Made by a program: the position numbers and the translations under genes. 64,000 nucleotides of DNA from Olavius algarvensis associated proteobacterium Delta 3 (GTDB lineage Bacteria > Desulfobacterota > Desulfobacteria > Desulfobacterales > CAFBRK01). This document shows, one piece after another, positions 36,181-44,988 of the stretch. The number at the start of each line of letters is the position of its first letter. Position 1 is the first letter of the stretch. The stretch lies in contig CAFBRK010000015.1 in assembly GCA_903231505.1 (NCBI GenBank), positions 1 to 64,000 of the forward strand, given 5' to 3'. The notes below the pieces were generated by a model, which was not told where the DNA came from, did not search any database, and saw only the letters and a list, made by a program, of their open reading frames with translations.

Positions 36181-36216
36181 ATCCCATGACGATGTCATGA
36201 AACGCGGCTATGGGGC
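36181..36216. repeat. two-hairpin element, degenerate copy D, in the lon leader
   Basis: CCATGACGATGTCATGAAACGCGGCTATGG keeps the GACGATGTNATGAAACGCG core of copies B and C. The first hairpin reads CATGACGATGTCATG here. It starts 16 nt before the lon ATG. The rest of the lon-prepilin peptidase gap (36217-36507) shows no gene. Confidence 0.55.
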
Positions 36217-36507
36217 ATGGTTACGTGTTTGACTCACGTCAATGAAACCATACCGGCAGGTCGAAAATACAGGTTACAGGTTATCGAAAAATTGGACAAC
36301 CTACAATAAGCTCAATCTGTCTGTTCGCAATATCCATCTTGATTTTTTTCAATATATTTAGTATTTTATTTTTGTAATCCTCTTTAAGGAACGATCTCCC
36401 GATGTGTTGTCTGTTTTGAATGAAAAACAGCCGGCAAACCGATGGAGCCATTCACATCAGTCACGGCAACACCCATCGGATACCACACTGTCGATCGGAA
36501 CCAATTG

Positions 36508-37281
36508 ATGACGTTCGTTGACGACCTGTACTTCTTCCTGCTCGGTCTGTGTATCGGAAGCTTCATGAACGTGGTGATCTATCGGCTCCCCGCCTCGGAA
36601 TCGATTGTTCGGCCCGGTTCGCGATGCCCCAACTGCCGAACCCCGATCCGCTTCTATGACAATATACCGGTGTTTAGTTGGCTGTTTTTGAGAGGTAAAT
36701 GCCGGAGTTGCGGCGTTCGGATACCCATCCGATATGCGCTCATTGAATTGCTGGGAGGCATTACCGCGCTGGCCGTTTACCTCCGATTCGGTATGACTGC
36801 CGAAGGGCTGATCTATTTTCTGTTTATCGCCACCCTCATCGTGGTGACCTTTATCGATATCGACCATCGTATCATTCCGGATCGCATCACGCTGCCGGGC
36901 ATCCCGCTGTTTTTCATGGCATCCCTGGTGCTGCCGGTGCCCACGTGGGTGGACGCTGTACTGGGAGTGGTGGTTGGCGGCGGGAGTTTGCTGGTGATTG
37001 CCTGGGGATATGGGTTGCTGACCGGACGGGAAGGCATGGGCGGAGGAGACATCAAGCTGCTTGCCATGATCGGCGCCCTCCTCGGATGGCAAGGGGTGAT
37101 TTTCACCATATTCGCGTCCTCGGCCGTGGGTACCGTGACAGGCATGCTGTGGATGCTCCGTGCCGGAAAGGGCATGAAACTGGCCATACCCTTCGGTCCC
37201 TTCCTTTCCCTCGGCGGCATTTTTTATATCTTTTACGGACCGGTCTTCATCGGCTGGTACCTTCAGCGGATGGTGTTGTGA
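36508..37281 (+). CDS. pilD: prepilin peptidase / N-methyltransferase
   Basis: 257 residues, integral membrane. It cleaves and N-methylates type IV pilin-like precursors. It begins MTFVDDLYFFLLGLCIGSF and NVVIYRLP, the normal N-terminus, so I take the ATG at 36508, not 36442. Two Cys pairs, CPNC and CRSC, form the zinc site of the methylase part. The catalytic Asp residues are in TFIDIDHRIIPD and GMGGGDIKLLAM. About eight membrane segments are seen. No pilin genes are close; substrates would be elsewhere. Confidence 0.93.
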   Translation: MTFVDDLYFFLLGLCIGSFMNVVIYRLPASESIVRPGSRCPNCRTPIRFYDNIPVFSWLFLRGKCRSCGVRIPIRYALIELLGGITALAVYLRFGMTAEGLIYFLFIATLIVVTFIDIDHRIIPDRITLPGIPLFFMASLVLPVPTWVDAVLGVVVGGGSLLVIAWGYGLLTGREGMGGGDIKLLAMIGALLGWQGVIFTIFASSAVGTVTGMLWMLRAGKGMKLAIPFGPFLSLGGIFYIFYGPVFIGWYLQRMVL

Positions 37282-37355
37282 TGGATCGGCGTCCACACCA
37301 TGGGCTGTCCAGCAAATCTGCAACCAGACGTGCAACGGGAGGACCTTAACGACCC

Positions 37356-38081
37356 ATGCGCATTGCCATCATATCCGACGTACATGCCAACCTTGAGGCA
37401 TTTAAAAGTGTTCTGACAGACATCGAAACCGTGGGGGTAGACAAGATTTTCTGCCTGGGCGACACCATCGGTTACGGTCCGAATCCCGAAGCTTCCGTCA
37501 CCTTGTTGCGAGACAGGGCCATTCCTTCGGTCATCGGCAATCATGAAAAAGCGGTGCTCGACTTCCGGTTCCTGCGCGGGTTCAACCCGGTGGCCAGAGA
37601 GTCACTTCAAAAGACGATCAAGATGCTGAGCGAAGATACCCTCCGGTTTCTTGGCGGACTGGACACCAGCATCGTCGCTCACGACTGCCGATTCGTCCAC
37701 GGCTTCCCCCTCGACTCGCCGATGACCTACCTGTTTCAGGTATCCGAAGCAAAGCTACGTCGAACGTTTGTGAAAATGCCGGAGCGGTGTTGTTTTGTGG
37801 GGCATACCCATCTTCTGGAATGTGTGGAGTGGAACGGTGATATCGCCGTGACGTCGGAAATGACGCGGCGAACCTATCGGTTGAATCCGGATCGCGCGTA
37901 CATTATCAACGTCGGCAGCGTCGGACAACCCCGGGACGGAGACAACAACGCGAAATATAGTATCTTCGATACGGATGAAAATAGCCTGGAGGTCCGCTTT
38001 GTGCCCTATGACATCGCTGCCGTCGCCGAGAAAATCATCGCCAGAGGGCTGCCAAAGAGCCATGCGCTGAGACTGTGGTAG
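37356..38081 (+). CDS. PP2A-like metallophosphoesterase
   Basis: 241 residues with every metal motif of the calcineurin-like family: ISDVHANLEA (8-17), CLGDTIGYGPNP, VIGNHEKA and CFVGHTHLLE, then INVGSVGQPRDG. It may be a protein phosphatase or a small phosphodiesterase of the YfcE type; the GDTIGYGPNPE loop is typical of bacterial PP2A-like proteins. Its stop lies 5 nt before the start of the Ser/Thr kinase gene. That suggests an opposing kinase-phosphatase pair (inference). Confidence 0.88.
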   Translation: MRIAIISDVHANLEAFKSVLTDIETVGVDKIFCLGDTIGYGPNPEASVTLLRDRAIPSVIGNHEKAVLDFRFLRGFNPVARESLQKTIKMLSEDTLRFLGGLDTSIVAHDCRFVHGFPLDSPMTYLFQVSEAKLRRTFVKMPERCCFVGHTHLLECVEWNGDIAVTSEMTRRTYRLNPDRAYIINVGSVGQPRDGDNNAKYSIFDTDENSLEVRFVPYDIAAVAEKIIARGLPKSHALRLW

Positions 38082-38086
38082 GTTCC

Positions 38087-39427
38087 ATGAACAAGATCGG
38101 AAAATACAGGATCCGTGGACTTCTCGGCCGGGGCGGAATGGCCAAAGTCTACATGGTACAAATTCCCGTCATCGACAAAATCGCCGCGATCAAGCGGCTG
38201 GACCCGCGGGAAACCCTCCAAGCCCTGATGGGAGAGAACGCCCTTCGTGATCTGTTCATCGCTGAAGCGCGCACCATGGCCGCCATTCGGCATCCAAACA
38301 TATTGGAAGTGCTCGATTACGACGAAGCCGAGGGCCGTCCGTATTTTCTCATGGAATATTATGCCGACAACCTCGGTGCCATAATGGGGGAATCCTATCG
38401 GGCGGAATCGGCCTCCCGGGTGATCCGGGCCGACAAGGCGTTCGATTTCTGCAGTCAGACCCTGGCCGGTCTCGTTCGGCTGCATGACGCCGGGATCGTG
38501 CACCGGGACATCAAACCGTTCAATCTTCTGGTGACGGAGAGGGGTTTGATCAAGATCGCCGACTTCGGGCTTTCAAAACTCCGAGGGGAAACGTTTTCCG
38601 GCCCGTCAAACCTCAAGATCGGCTCCCCTTATTACGCGCCTCCAGAACAGGAGACGGCACCGGACCGTGTCGACGCCAGAGCCGACTTGTATGCAGTGGG
38701 TGTCACCTTGTACAGAATGCTGACGGGACGGCTGCCGGAAAAAAAGCTGACGCCACCGAGTCAGATCAATCCGGGCCTGGACAGGGGCTGGGACGCGTTT
38801 GTTAGACAGTCTTTGGAGGTGCATCCCTCCGATCGGTTTACCACCGCAAGAGCCATGAAAAAGGCGCTGGCCGAGGTGTACGCGGATTGGCAGGCCCGAC
38901 AGCAAGAGGCCTGTGACTTGCGAACAGATACCACAGCCGCCACCGCTCCGGTGATGCCGCTGTCGGATCGCCTGCGAAGCGCTCCGAGTAAAACAGCGGT
39001 AGCATTGGCTCGTGAGATGTTCCGGGTGGATGCGCTTGGGAGACCGGCCGAGTACATCGCAAACGCCTTCGAAGTGCGTCCCGACGGCACCGTGTTCGAC
39101 CGGACAACCCGCTTGTTCTGGGAGCAGGCCGGATCCCCCTATCCGGTGAATTGGCGAGAAGCCGACCGGTATGTGGATCAGCTCAACCGGGAGCACCTCG
39201 GAGGCAAACAAGATTGGCGGCTGCCCACCGTCGACGAACTGACGTCGATACTAACAGAGGGGCTGGATGTTTGCATCGACCCGGTTTTCGACCCGATTCA
39301 GCAACGGCTCTGGAGCTGCGACCGGCGCTCCTATACTACCGCCTGGTACATAAATGTCGAACTGGGTTTTGTCCACTGGCAGGATGTCAGTGCTCCCTAC
39401 TATGTTCGCGCCGTGAGTTCGGAATAA
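38087..39427 (+). CDS. Ser/Thr protein kinase fused to a DUF1566/Lcl_C domain
   Basis: 446 residues from the ATG at 38087. Residues about 7-270 are a complete Hanks kinase: Gly loop LLGRGGMAKVY, Lys36 in AAIKRL, HRDIKPFNLL (139-148) and DFGLS (159-163), then PYYAPPEQ. A 60-residue linker leads to an Lcl_C/DUF1566 domain (335-445): FDRTTRLFWEQ, then QDWRLPTVDELTSIL and AWYINVELGFVHW, ending YYVRAVS. No membrane helix is seen, so unlike PknB-type kinases it is cytosolic. It is coupled to the phosphoesterase gene upstream. DUF1566 domains are usually extracytoplasmic or phage-linked; here it may be a ligand or sensor part. Confidence 0.9.
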   Translation: MNKIGKYRIRGLLGRGGMAKVYMVQIPVIDKIAAIKRLDPRETLQALMGENALRDLFIAEARTMAAIRHPNILEVLDYDEAEGRPYFLMEYYADNLGAIMGESYRAESASRVIRADKAFDFCSQTLAGLVRLHDAGIVHRDIKPFNLLVTERGLIKIADFGLSKLRGETFSGPSNLKIGSPYYAPPEQETAPDRVDARADLYAVGVTLYRMLTGRLPEKKLTPPSQINPGLDRGWDAFVRQSLEVHPSDRFTTARAMKKALAEVYADWQARQQEACDLRTDTTAATAPVMPLSDRLRSAPSKTAVALAREMFRVDALGRPAEYIANAFEVRPDGTVFDRTTRLFWEQAGSPYPVNWREADRYVDQLNREHLGGKQDWRLPTVDELTSILTEGLDVCIDPVFDPIQQRLWSCDRRSYTTAWYINVELGFVHWQDVSAPYYVRAVSSE

Positions 39428-39439
39428 ATCCTGGTGCAC

Positions 39440-40645
39440 CTATTTGACGATGATATCATACCCCTGTGATCGCAACTCCTCGGCGACCGCTTCCCCATGC
39501 TCCGGGCCGCGTGTTTCCAACTCCAGTTCCACAAGGGTTTCGGTGATCGGTATGCCCCGAACCCGACGATCGTGATAGATGGTCAGGACATTGGCCTTCA
39601 GCCGGGCCACGGCGGCAAGCATGCCGGCAAGGGCGCCGGGGATATCCTCCAGGCGCACCCGGAGACGCATGATCCGACCACGTTTCAGCAGTCCCTGACC
39701 GATGATCCGTCCCAGCAACGGGCTGTCCACGTTGCCGCCGCTGACAATCAGCACGACCTTTCCAGCGGTCGGGGCCGCCACAGATCCGTTCATGAGGGCA
39801 GCCAGCGGAGCGGCGCCGGAGCCCTCGGCCAGGATCCGTTTCCGCTCCAGCAGCATCAGCATGGCCGCGGTGATCTGCTCTTCCTCCACCAGCACCACAT
39901 CGGCCACGGCCTCCTGGATGATGTCGAAGCAGAGATTTCCCACCTGCTTGACGCTGATGCCGTCGGCAATGGACGAACGTGCCGCCACCCGTGTGATTTT
40001 TCCGGCTTTTCGAGACTCCGAGGCCGACGGGCAGACCGCGGCCTCTACCCCGATGACGTTGGCTTCCGGACGGATGGCACGCACCGCAGATGCAATTCCT
40101 GAGATGAGTCCGCCCCCACCGACAGGCACCAGGATCATGTCGGCATCCGGGATGTCGTCAAGTACTTCCAGGCCGATCGTCCCCTGCCCGGTGATAATAT
40201 CGTTGTCATCGAAGGGGTGGAGAAAAGTCCGTCCTTCCTGACTCAGCTCCCTGGCTTTTTCCAGGGATGCATCGATACTGGTGCCATGTATCACCACCTT
40301 GCCGCCATAGCTGCGCGTGGCCTCCTGCTTGGTGATCGAGGCCCATTCCGGCATGACAATCGTGGCCGGAACACCGGTCTCCCGGGCGGCCAGGGCCACA
40401 CCCTGGGCATGGTTGCCGGCAGATGCGGCCACCACGCCGCCCGGGCCGATGGCATCCCGTTGACACATCAGCTTGTAAGTAGCGCCGCGGACCTTGAAGG
40501 ACCCGGTTTTCTGAAGGTTTTCCAGCTTCAGGTAGACGTCGGCACCCATCCCTTCGCTCAATGTGGCCGAGTGGATGATCGGAGTACGGACAATATGGCC
40601 TTTGAGTTTTTCGGCGGCGGTCTGAATCGAAGCCAGGGGAATCAT
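39440..40645 (-). CDS. ilvA: threonine ammonia-lyase with C-terminal ACT domain
   Basis: 401 residues. PLP-dependent enzyme that deaminates threonine to 2-oxobutyrate. The PLP Lys is in LQKTGSFKVRGATYK. The Gly-rich phosphate loop is ILVPVGGGGLISGIA. A single ACT-like domain (MRLRVRLEDIPGALAGMLA) follows from about 325. This is the short TdcB/TIGR01127 type, not the two-ACT biosynthetic form. It lies downstream of carbamate kinase and the cDPGS-like gene on the same strand, which points to amino-acid catabolism rather than isoleucine synthesis (inference). Confidence 0.92.
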   Translation of the reverse strand: MIPLASIQTAAEKLKGHIVRTPIIHSATLSEGMGADVYLKLENLQKTGSFKVRGATYKLMCQRDAIGPGGVVAASAGNHAQGVALAARETGVPATIVMPEWASITKQEATRSYGGKVVIHGTSIDASLEKARELSQEGRTFLHPFDDNDIITGQGTIGLEVLDDIPDADMILVPVGGGGLISGIASAVRAIRPEANVIGVEAAVCPSASESRKAGKITRVAARSSIADGISVKQVGNLCFDIIQEAVADVVLVEEEQITAAMLMLLERKRILAEGSGAAPLAALMNGSVAAPTAGKVVLIVSGGNVDSPLLGRIIGQGLLKRGRIMRLRVRLEDIPGALAGMLAAVARLKANVLTIYHDRRVRGIPITETLVELELETRGPEHGEAVAEELRSQGYDIIVK

Positions 40646-40727
40646 GGCAAGGCCCCTTATAATGGACAGTACGGTTAAATGAACTCCACTTAGATGTTAA
40701 TGCGTTTTCGACAGTTCGATACCATCG

Positions 40728-41669
40728 TCAGTCGGGTCGGATTTCGGTTCCCGCCTTTCCTGCCACCGCCGCCTCGATATCTAAAATCGAGGTGATCACC
40801 GAGCGCTTGCCGCCGGCGCTGATGAACTGACACGCCGCCTCGATCTTGGGCAGCATGGAGCCGGGCGGGAAGTGCCCATGTTCGCAGTACGTTTGAGCTT
40901 CCGACACGGTCATTTGTCGAAGAAACCGCTGTTCCGACGTCCCGTACTGGAGGGCCGCTCCAGGCACGTCCGTAGCGATCAGAAAGATATCCGCTCCCGC
41001 TTCTTTGGCCAGGGCGGCACTGGCCAGATCCTTGTCGATGACCGCATCCACGCCCGCAAAGGAGCGGCCTTCCCGAACCACCGGAATTCCGCCCCCGCCA
41101 CAGCAGATAACGATGAAGTCCCTGTCAATCAGAGCCCGTATTTCGCGTTTTTCAACAATGGTTATCGGCTTTGGCGACACGACGACCCGCCGGTACCCCT
41201 TGGCGGTCTTTCGGACCGGGTAAGAAAGGTGTCGGGCCTCGATGTCTGTATACACCGGCCCGATGGGCTTGCTGGGTTCATTAAACGCCGGATCCGATTC
41301 GTCCACGACGACATAGCTCAGCAGACTCACGATCCGCTGTTCCGATTGAATGCCAAGATCCATGAGCGCACTGTCCAGGGATGTCTCGATCATGTAGCCA
41401 AGCTGGCCCTGGGTCTGGGCCACCAGGATCTCCAGGGGGAGTTTCGGCACGCTGGGGCAGCATTCCTGCTGCATCAGCAGGTTCCCGACCTGTGGGCCGT
41501 TTCCGTGCGTGATGAGGACACGAAACGTCCTCGAGAGCCGGGCGATCTGGCGGATCGGAACTTTCAGATTGTCGAACTGCTCCTCGATGGTGCCGGTTTG
41601 CCCCTTTTGGATCAGCGCGTTTCCGCCCAGGGCGACCAGCAATATGTCTTTGCGCCGTGAAGAGCTCAT
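40728..41669 (-). CDS. arcC: carbamate kinase
   Basis: 313 residues. Converts carbamoyl phosphate and ADP to ATP, CO2 and ammonia, or the reverse. Motifs: LLVALGGNALIQKGQ at the start, LITHGNGPQVGNLLMQQE, VVSPKPITIVEKREI, VICCGGGGIPVVREG, GVDAVIDKDLASAALAKEAGAD and, near the end, FPPGSMLPKIEAACQF. It overlaps the upstream GTPase gene by 4 nt. No arginine deiminase or carbamoyltransferase is in the window, so the source of carbamoyl phosphate is not evident. Confidence 0.95.
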   Translation of the reverse strand: MSSSRRKDILLVALGGNALIQKGQTGTIEEQFDNLKVPIRQIARLSRTFRVLITHGNGPQVGNLLMQQECCPSVPKLPLEILVAQTQGQLGYMIETSLDSALMDLGIQSEQRIVSLLSYVVVDESDPAFNEPSKPIGPVYTDIEARHLSYPVRKTAKGYRRVVVSPKPITIVEKREIRALIDRDFIVICCGGGGIPVVREGRSFAGVDAVIDKDLASAALAKEAGADIFLIATDVPGAALQYGTSEQRFLRQMTVSEAQTYCEHGHFPPGSMLPKIEAACQFISAGGKRSVITSILDIEAAVAGKAGTEIRPD

Positions 41670-43000
41670 GGTTCCGTGGGATCCGTTCCGGAGAACCGCG
41701 ACAGAAGAACCTTGTCCAACGTTGGGCTGCCGTGATCCTGGTATTCATATCGGACGCGCAAGGTCGGTTTTCCGATGGACAACAATCGGGGGAGATGGAT
41801 CGGTGTCGCAAACAAAACGAGATCGCAATCGATCTGGTCGATGGTCTGTTTAAGATCCTGGATCTGCCCCTCGGTGTAGCCCATGGCGGGAAGCACCGGA
41901 CCGATGTGGGGATATCGGCGGTATGCGTCATGGATCATCCCGACTGCCGCAGGCCGCGGATCGACGATCTCCGATGCGCCGAACAACTCCGCAGCGATCA
42001 GGCCGGCGCCGGAGGACATGTCACCGTGGGTCAGCGTGGGTCCGTCTTCGACGACCAGGACGCGCTGCCCCTGAACACGCTCCGGTCGATTTACCAGAAC
42101 CGAGGACTCGGCCAGGATGATGTCGGCGTCCGGGTTGTGGGTTTGTATATTCCCGCGGACCGTTTCGATCTTACCTGAAGGGGCCGAATCGACTTTGTTG
42201 ATCACCGCAATATCGGCCATGAGCAGATTGGTCTCGCCGGGGTAGTAAAGAAGTTCGTGGCCGGCTCGGTGGGGATCGAAAATGACAATGTGGACTGTCG
42301 GATAAAAGAAAGGGGTATCGTTGTTGCCGCCGTCCCAAACAATGACATCGGCTTCGTTTTCTGCTGCGGCAAGGATTCTTCGGTAGTCGATCCCGGCATA
42401 TACCACCGAGCCCTGCTCCACCAGAGGTTCGTACTCTTCCCGTTCTTCAATGGTGCATTGATGCGTGTCAAAGTCCTCGTACCGGGAAAACCGCTGCACC
42501 GCCTGCTGCCGCAAGTCCCCATATGGCATGGGATGGCGAACGACCACGGTGTGTTTGCCCTCCCCTCGAAGAATATCACAGACTTTTCGGGTAGTCTGTG
42601 ACTTGCCGCATCCGGTCCTGACCGCACAGACGGCCACCACCGGTTTTTCGCTTTTCAACATGGTGTAGGTGGCACCGATGAGGGTAAAGTCGGCCCCCTC
42701 CGCCATCACCACGGAGGCTTTGTGCATGACCTCCAGGTGGGGGACATCGCTGTAGGAGAATGCAACCAGGTCCACCCGGTGCGAACGGATCAGGTCGACA
42801 ATCTGCTCTTCAGGGAAAATTGGAATCCCATCCGGGTATTGGCTGCCGGCAAGCTCCGGAGGATACCGGCGCCCCTCGATGTCCGGTATCTGTGCAGCCG
42901 TAAAGGCTACGACACGGTATCGCGGATTGTCCTTAAAATAGATATTGAAGTTATGGAAGTCCCGCCCGGCGGCTCCCATAATGATCACATTCTCAATCAT
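41666..43000 (-). CDS. cyclic 2,3-diphosphoglycerate synthetase-like GTPase
   Basis: 444 residues. It begins MIENVIIMGAAGRDFHNFN and has a P-loop-like segment VVAVCAVRTGCGKSQTTRKV at about 120-139. Downstream are VVVRHPMPYGDLRQQAVQRF, VIVWDGGNNDTPFF and ADIAVINKVD (G4-like NKVD). This matches proteins annotated as cyclic 2,3-diphosphoglycerate synthetase, first described in methanogens. In bacteria the family often sits beside carbamate kinase, as here (overlap of 4 nt), where its reaction is not established. I would not claim cDPG production. Confidence 0.8.
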   Translation of the reverse strand: MIENVIIMGAAGRDFHNFNIYFKDNPRYRVVAFTAAQIPDIEGRRYPPELAGSQYPDGIPIFPEEQIVDLIRSHRVDLVAFSYSDVPHLEVMHKASVVMAEGADFTLIGATYTMLKSEKPVVAVCAVRTGCGKSQTTRKVCDILRGEGKHTVVVRHPMPYGDLRQQAVQRFSRYEDFDTHQCTIEEREEYEPLVEQGSVVYAGIDYRRILAAAENEADVIVWDGGNNDTPFFYPTVHIVIFDPHRAGHELLYYPGETNLLMADIAVINKVDSAPSGKIETVRGNIQTHNPDADIILAESSVLVNRPERVQGQRVLVVEDGPTLTHGDMSSGAGLIAAELFGASEIVDPRPAAVGMIHDAYRRYPHIGPVLPAMGYTEGQIQDLKQTIDQIDCDLVLFATPIHLPRLLSIGKPTLRVRYEYQDHGSPTLDKVLLSRFSGTDPTEP

Positions 43001-43150
43001 GGCGTCACCTTTTACCGGTTGTGCATCCGAACCGGAAGCGCAGTGCTGTTCATCAAAGCCTATACTCCTTGAAGTATACGTGAAATCTCCTCCCTTTACA
43101 ATCCGGGCATTAGCTGGTATCCCTGAGCGAATTATGAAATGGGGTTTGAT

Positions 43151-43167
43151 AGACGGTATCCCCGTCT
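43151..43167 (+). promoter_or_regulatory. hairpin before the ABC permease start
   Basis: AGACGG/CCGTCT closes a 5-nt loop, inside a longer weak pairing (ATGAAAT at 43135-43141 with ATTTCAT just before the first possible permease ATG). It could mask the ATG at 43177. The 176-nt divergent gap (43001-43176) has no other gene. Confidence 0.35.
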
Positions 43168-43176
43168 GAAAATTTC

Positions 43177-44046
43177 ATGGAACGTTGGGGACGATTCCTA
43201 CCACCACCTAACACGCCCAGTGCATCCCGAATGACACCACCCGGAAAGGATCAAACACAGACGCCCGCGGTACTGCCAGGAAATCACGTCTGGGGGGAGC
43301 TCGTCAAATACGCCCTGGTCATCGGAGTACTGGTCATGCTCCTGGTCAGGGGTGCCGAAAGTTTGGGATATAACTGGCAGTGGTACCGGATCCCCCAATA
43401 TCTGGTCCGTGTCCAGGAGGGTCAATGGTTTCCGGGACCTCTTCTCGAGGGTCTGAAAGTCACTCTGCAAATAACGGCAATCAGTCTTCTTCTGGCATTT
43501 GCGCTGGGCCTGGTAACGGCGGTGCTGCGGCTGTCCGGGGCTGTTCTCGGCAAAATGGTTGCCCGGGGATATCTCGAACTGATCCGAAATACGCCCCTTT
43601 TGGTACAGATATTTTTCATTTACTTCGTTCTGTCGCCAATCCTGAATATCGATCGTTTCACCTCGGCGGTGCTGGCCCTCAGTTTGTTTGAAGGTGCTTA
43701 CGCTTCCGAGATTTTCCGCGCGGGTATCGTATCCATCGATCGGGGGCAATGGGAGGCTTCGTTCAGTCTCGGTTTCGGTACGCTCGAGGCGTATCGATAT
43801 GTTATTTTACCCCAGGCCATACGCCGCATGCTGCCGCCACTGACGAGTCAGGCCATATCACTGATCAAGGACTCCGCCCTGGTCAGCACCATCGCAATTT
43901 ACGACCTGACCATGCAGGGGCAGGCCATTATCGCCGAGACCTTTCTGACATTCGAAATTTGGTTCGTCGTGGCCGCCATTTATCTGGCGGTGACGCTGGC
44001 CCTATCTGTCGGAATCAACGTTATGGAACGCCGAATCCGTATGTAA
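43177..44046 (+). CDS. polar amino acid ABC transporter permease (HisM/GlnP type)
   Basis: 289 residues if started at 43177; an ATG at 43231 (MTPPGKDQ) is equally possible, neither has a clear ribosome site. Several membrane helices follow a soluble N-terminus. The segment LELIRNTPLLVQIFFIYF is the amino-acid permease signature, and the EAA loop is LEAYRYVILPQAIRRMLPPL. It imports an amino acid with the binding protein encoded next (44146) and a second permease (44989). The cognate ATPase is missing from the cluster. Confidence 0.9.
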   Translation: MERWGRFLPPPNTPSASRMTPPGKDQTQTPAVLPGNHVWGELVKYALVIGVLVMLLVRGAESLGYNWQWYRIPQYLVRVQEGQWFPGPLLEGLKVTLQITAISLLLAFALGLVTAVLRLSGAVLGKMVARGYLELIRNTPLLVQIFFIYFVLSPILNIDRFTSAVLALSLFEGAYASEIFRAGIVSIDRGQWEASFSLGFGTLEAYRYVILPQAIRRMLPPLTSQAISLIKDSALVSTIAIYDLTMQGQAIIAETFLTFEIWFVVAAIYLAVTLALSVGINVMERRIRM

Positions 44047-44145
44047 TCACTTCCGGTCCGGGGATCAGACACAACTTCAGGTTCGCAGGATAAGGACATT
44101 CAGAAAAACATCTTCATTCGAGTGAAAACGGGAAGGAGAAAATGT

Positions 44146-44979
44146 ATGAAGAAAACGCTGGCAACAGGAATTTTGCTACTTTGCTCGTTGGTTCTCCGGC
44201 TGCCGGGGGATCTTGTGTTGGGCGCCGACCTGCAAAAACAACTGACCCAGGAAAGTACGCTGGAGAAGGTCCTCAAACGGGGGACCCTGCGGGTCGGCAT
44301 GTCAACCTTCGTCCCATGGGCCATGAAAGATAAAACCGGAAAGCTCATCGGTTTTGAAATTGATGTCGCTACCCGGCTCGCCCGGGACATGGGTGTTGGC
44401 GTAGAATTTATCCCGACCAAATGGGCCGGCATCATCCCTGCACTGCTGACCGGTAAGTTCGACGTCATCATCGGCGGCATGGGTATTCTGCCAAAACGGC
44501 ACCTGAAAGTGAACTTCAGCATTCCCTATGATTACACAGGAATGTCCATGGTGGCGAATCAACAACTGGCGCAAGGGTTTACCCGTTTGGAGGATTTCAA
44601 TCGTCAGGAAGTAGTGATTGCCGTCCGGCTCGGATCCACGGCGGCCACCGCCGCGAAAAAGTCCCTGCCCAACGCAACACTGAGGCAGTTCGACGACGAA
44701 TCCCAAGCTTACCAGGAAGCCATCAACGGAAAAGCGCATGCCGTCGTCGGATCGGCCCCGACCTCCGCGTTTTATGCCATCAAATACCCGGACAGATTGT
44801 TTCTTCCCCTGAAAGAGACATTTACCAAAGAACCCATCGGCATTGCCGTTCGGAAGGGGGATTTTGACACACTCACCTTTTTTAACAATTGGGTGCGGTT
44901 TGTCGAAGTCGAAGGGTGGCTTCAGGAGAGGAAACACTATTGGTTCGAGACCCGGGACTGGGAATCTCGGGTAAAGTAG
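44146..44979 (+). CDS. amino-acid ABC transporter substrate-binding protein
   Basis: 277 residues from the ATG at 44146 (GGAAGGAG 7 nt upstream). Signal peptide about 1-26 (MKKTLATGILLLCSLVLRL). The mature part is a family 3 periplasmic binding protein: VLKRGTLRVGMSTFVPWAM, LIGFEIDVATRLARDMGV and IPALLTGKFDVIIGGMGILP. The pocket Arg and Asp positions (VRLGSTAAT; INGKAHAVVG) are present. The ligand cannot be given. It lies between the two permease genes, an uncommon order. Confidence 0.93.
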   Translation: MKKTLATGILLLCSLVLRLPGDLVLGADLQKQLTQESTLEKVLKRGTLRVGMSTFVPWAMKDKTGKLIGFEIDVATRLARDMGVGVEFIPTKWAGIIPALLTGKFDVIIGGMGILPKRHLKVNFSIPYDYTGMSMVANQQLAQGFTRLEDFNRQEVVIAVRLGSTAATAAKKSLPNATLRQFDDESQAYQEAINGKAHAVVGSAPTSAFYAIKYPDRLFLPLKETFTKEPIGIAVRKGDFDTLTFFNNWVRFVEVEGWLQERKHYWFETRDWESRVK

Positions 44980-44988
44980 AGAGTACCG

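Noticed and set aside
36457..37335. 292-codon minus-strand frame
   Set aside because: Antisense shadow of prepilin peptidase; His/Gln-rich composition typical of reverse frames.
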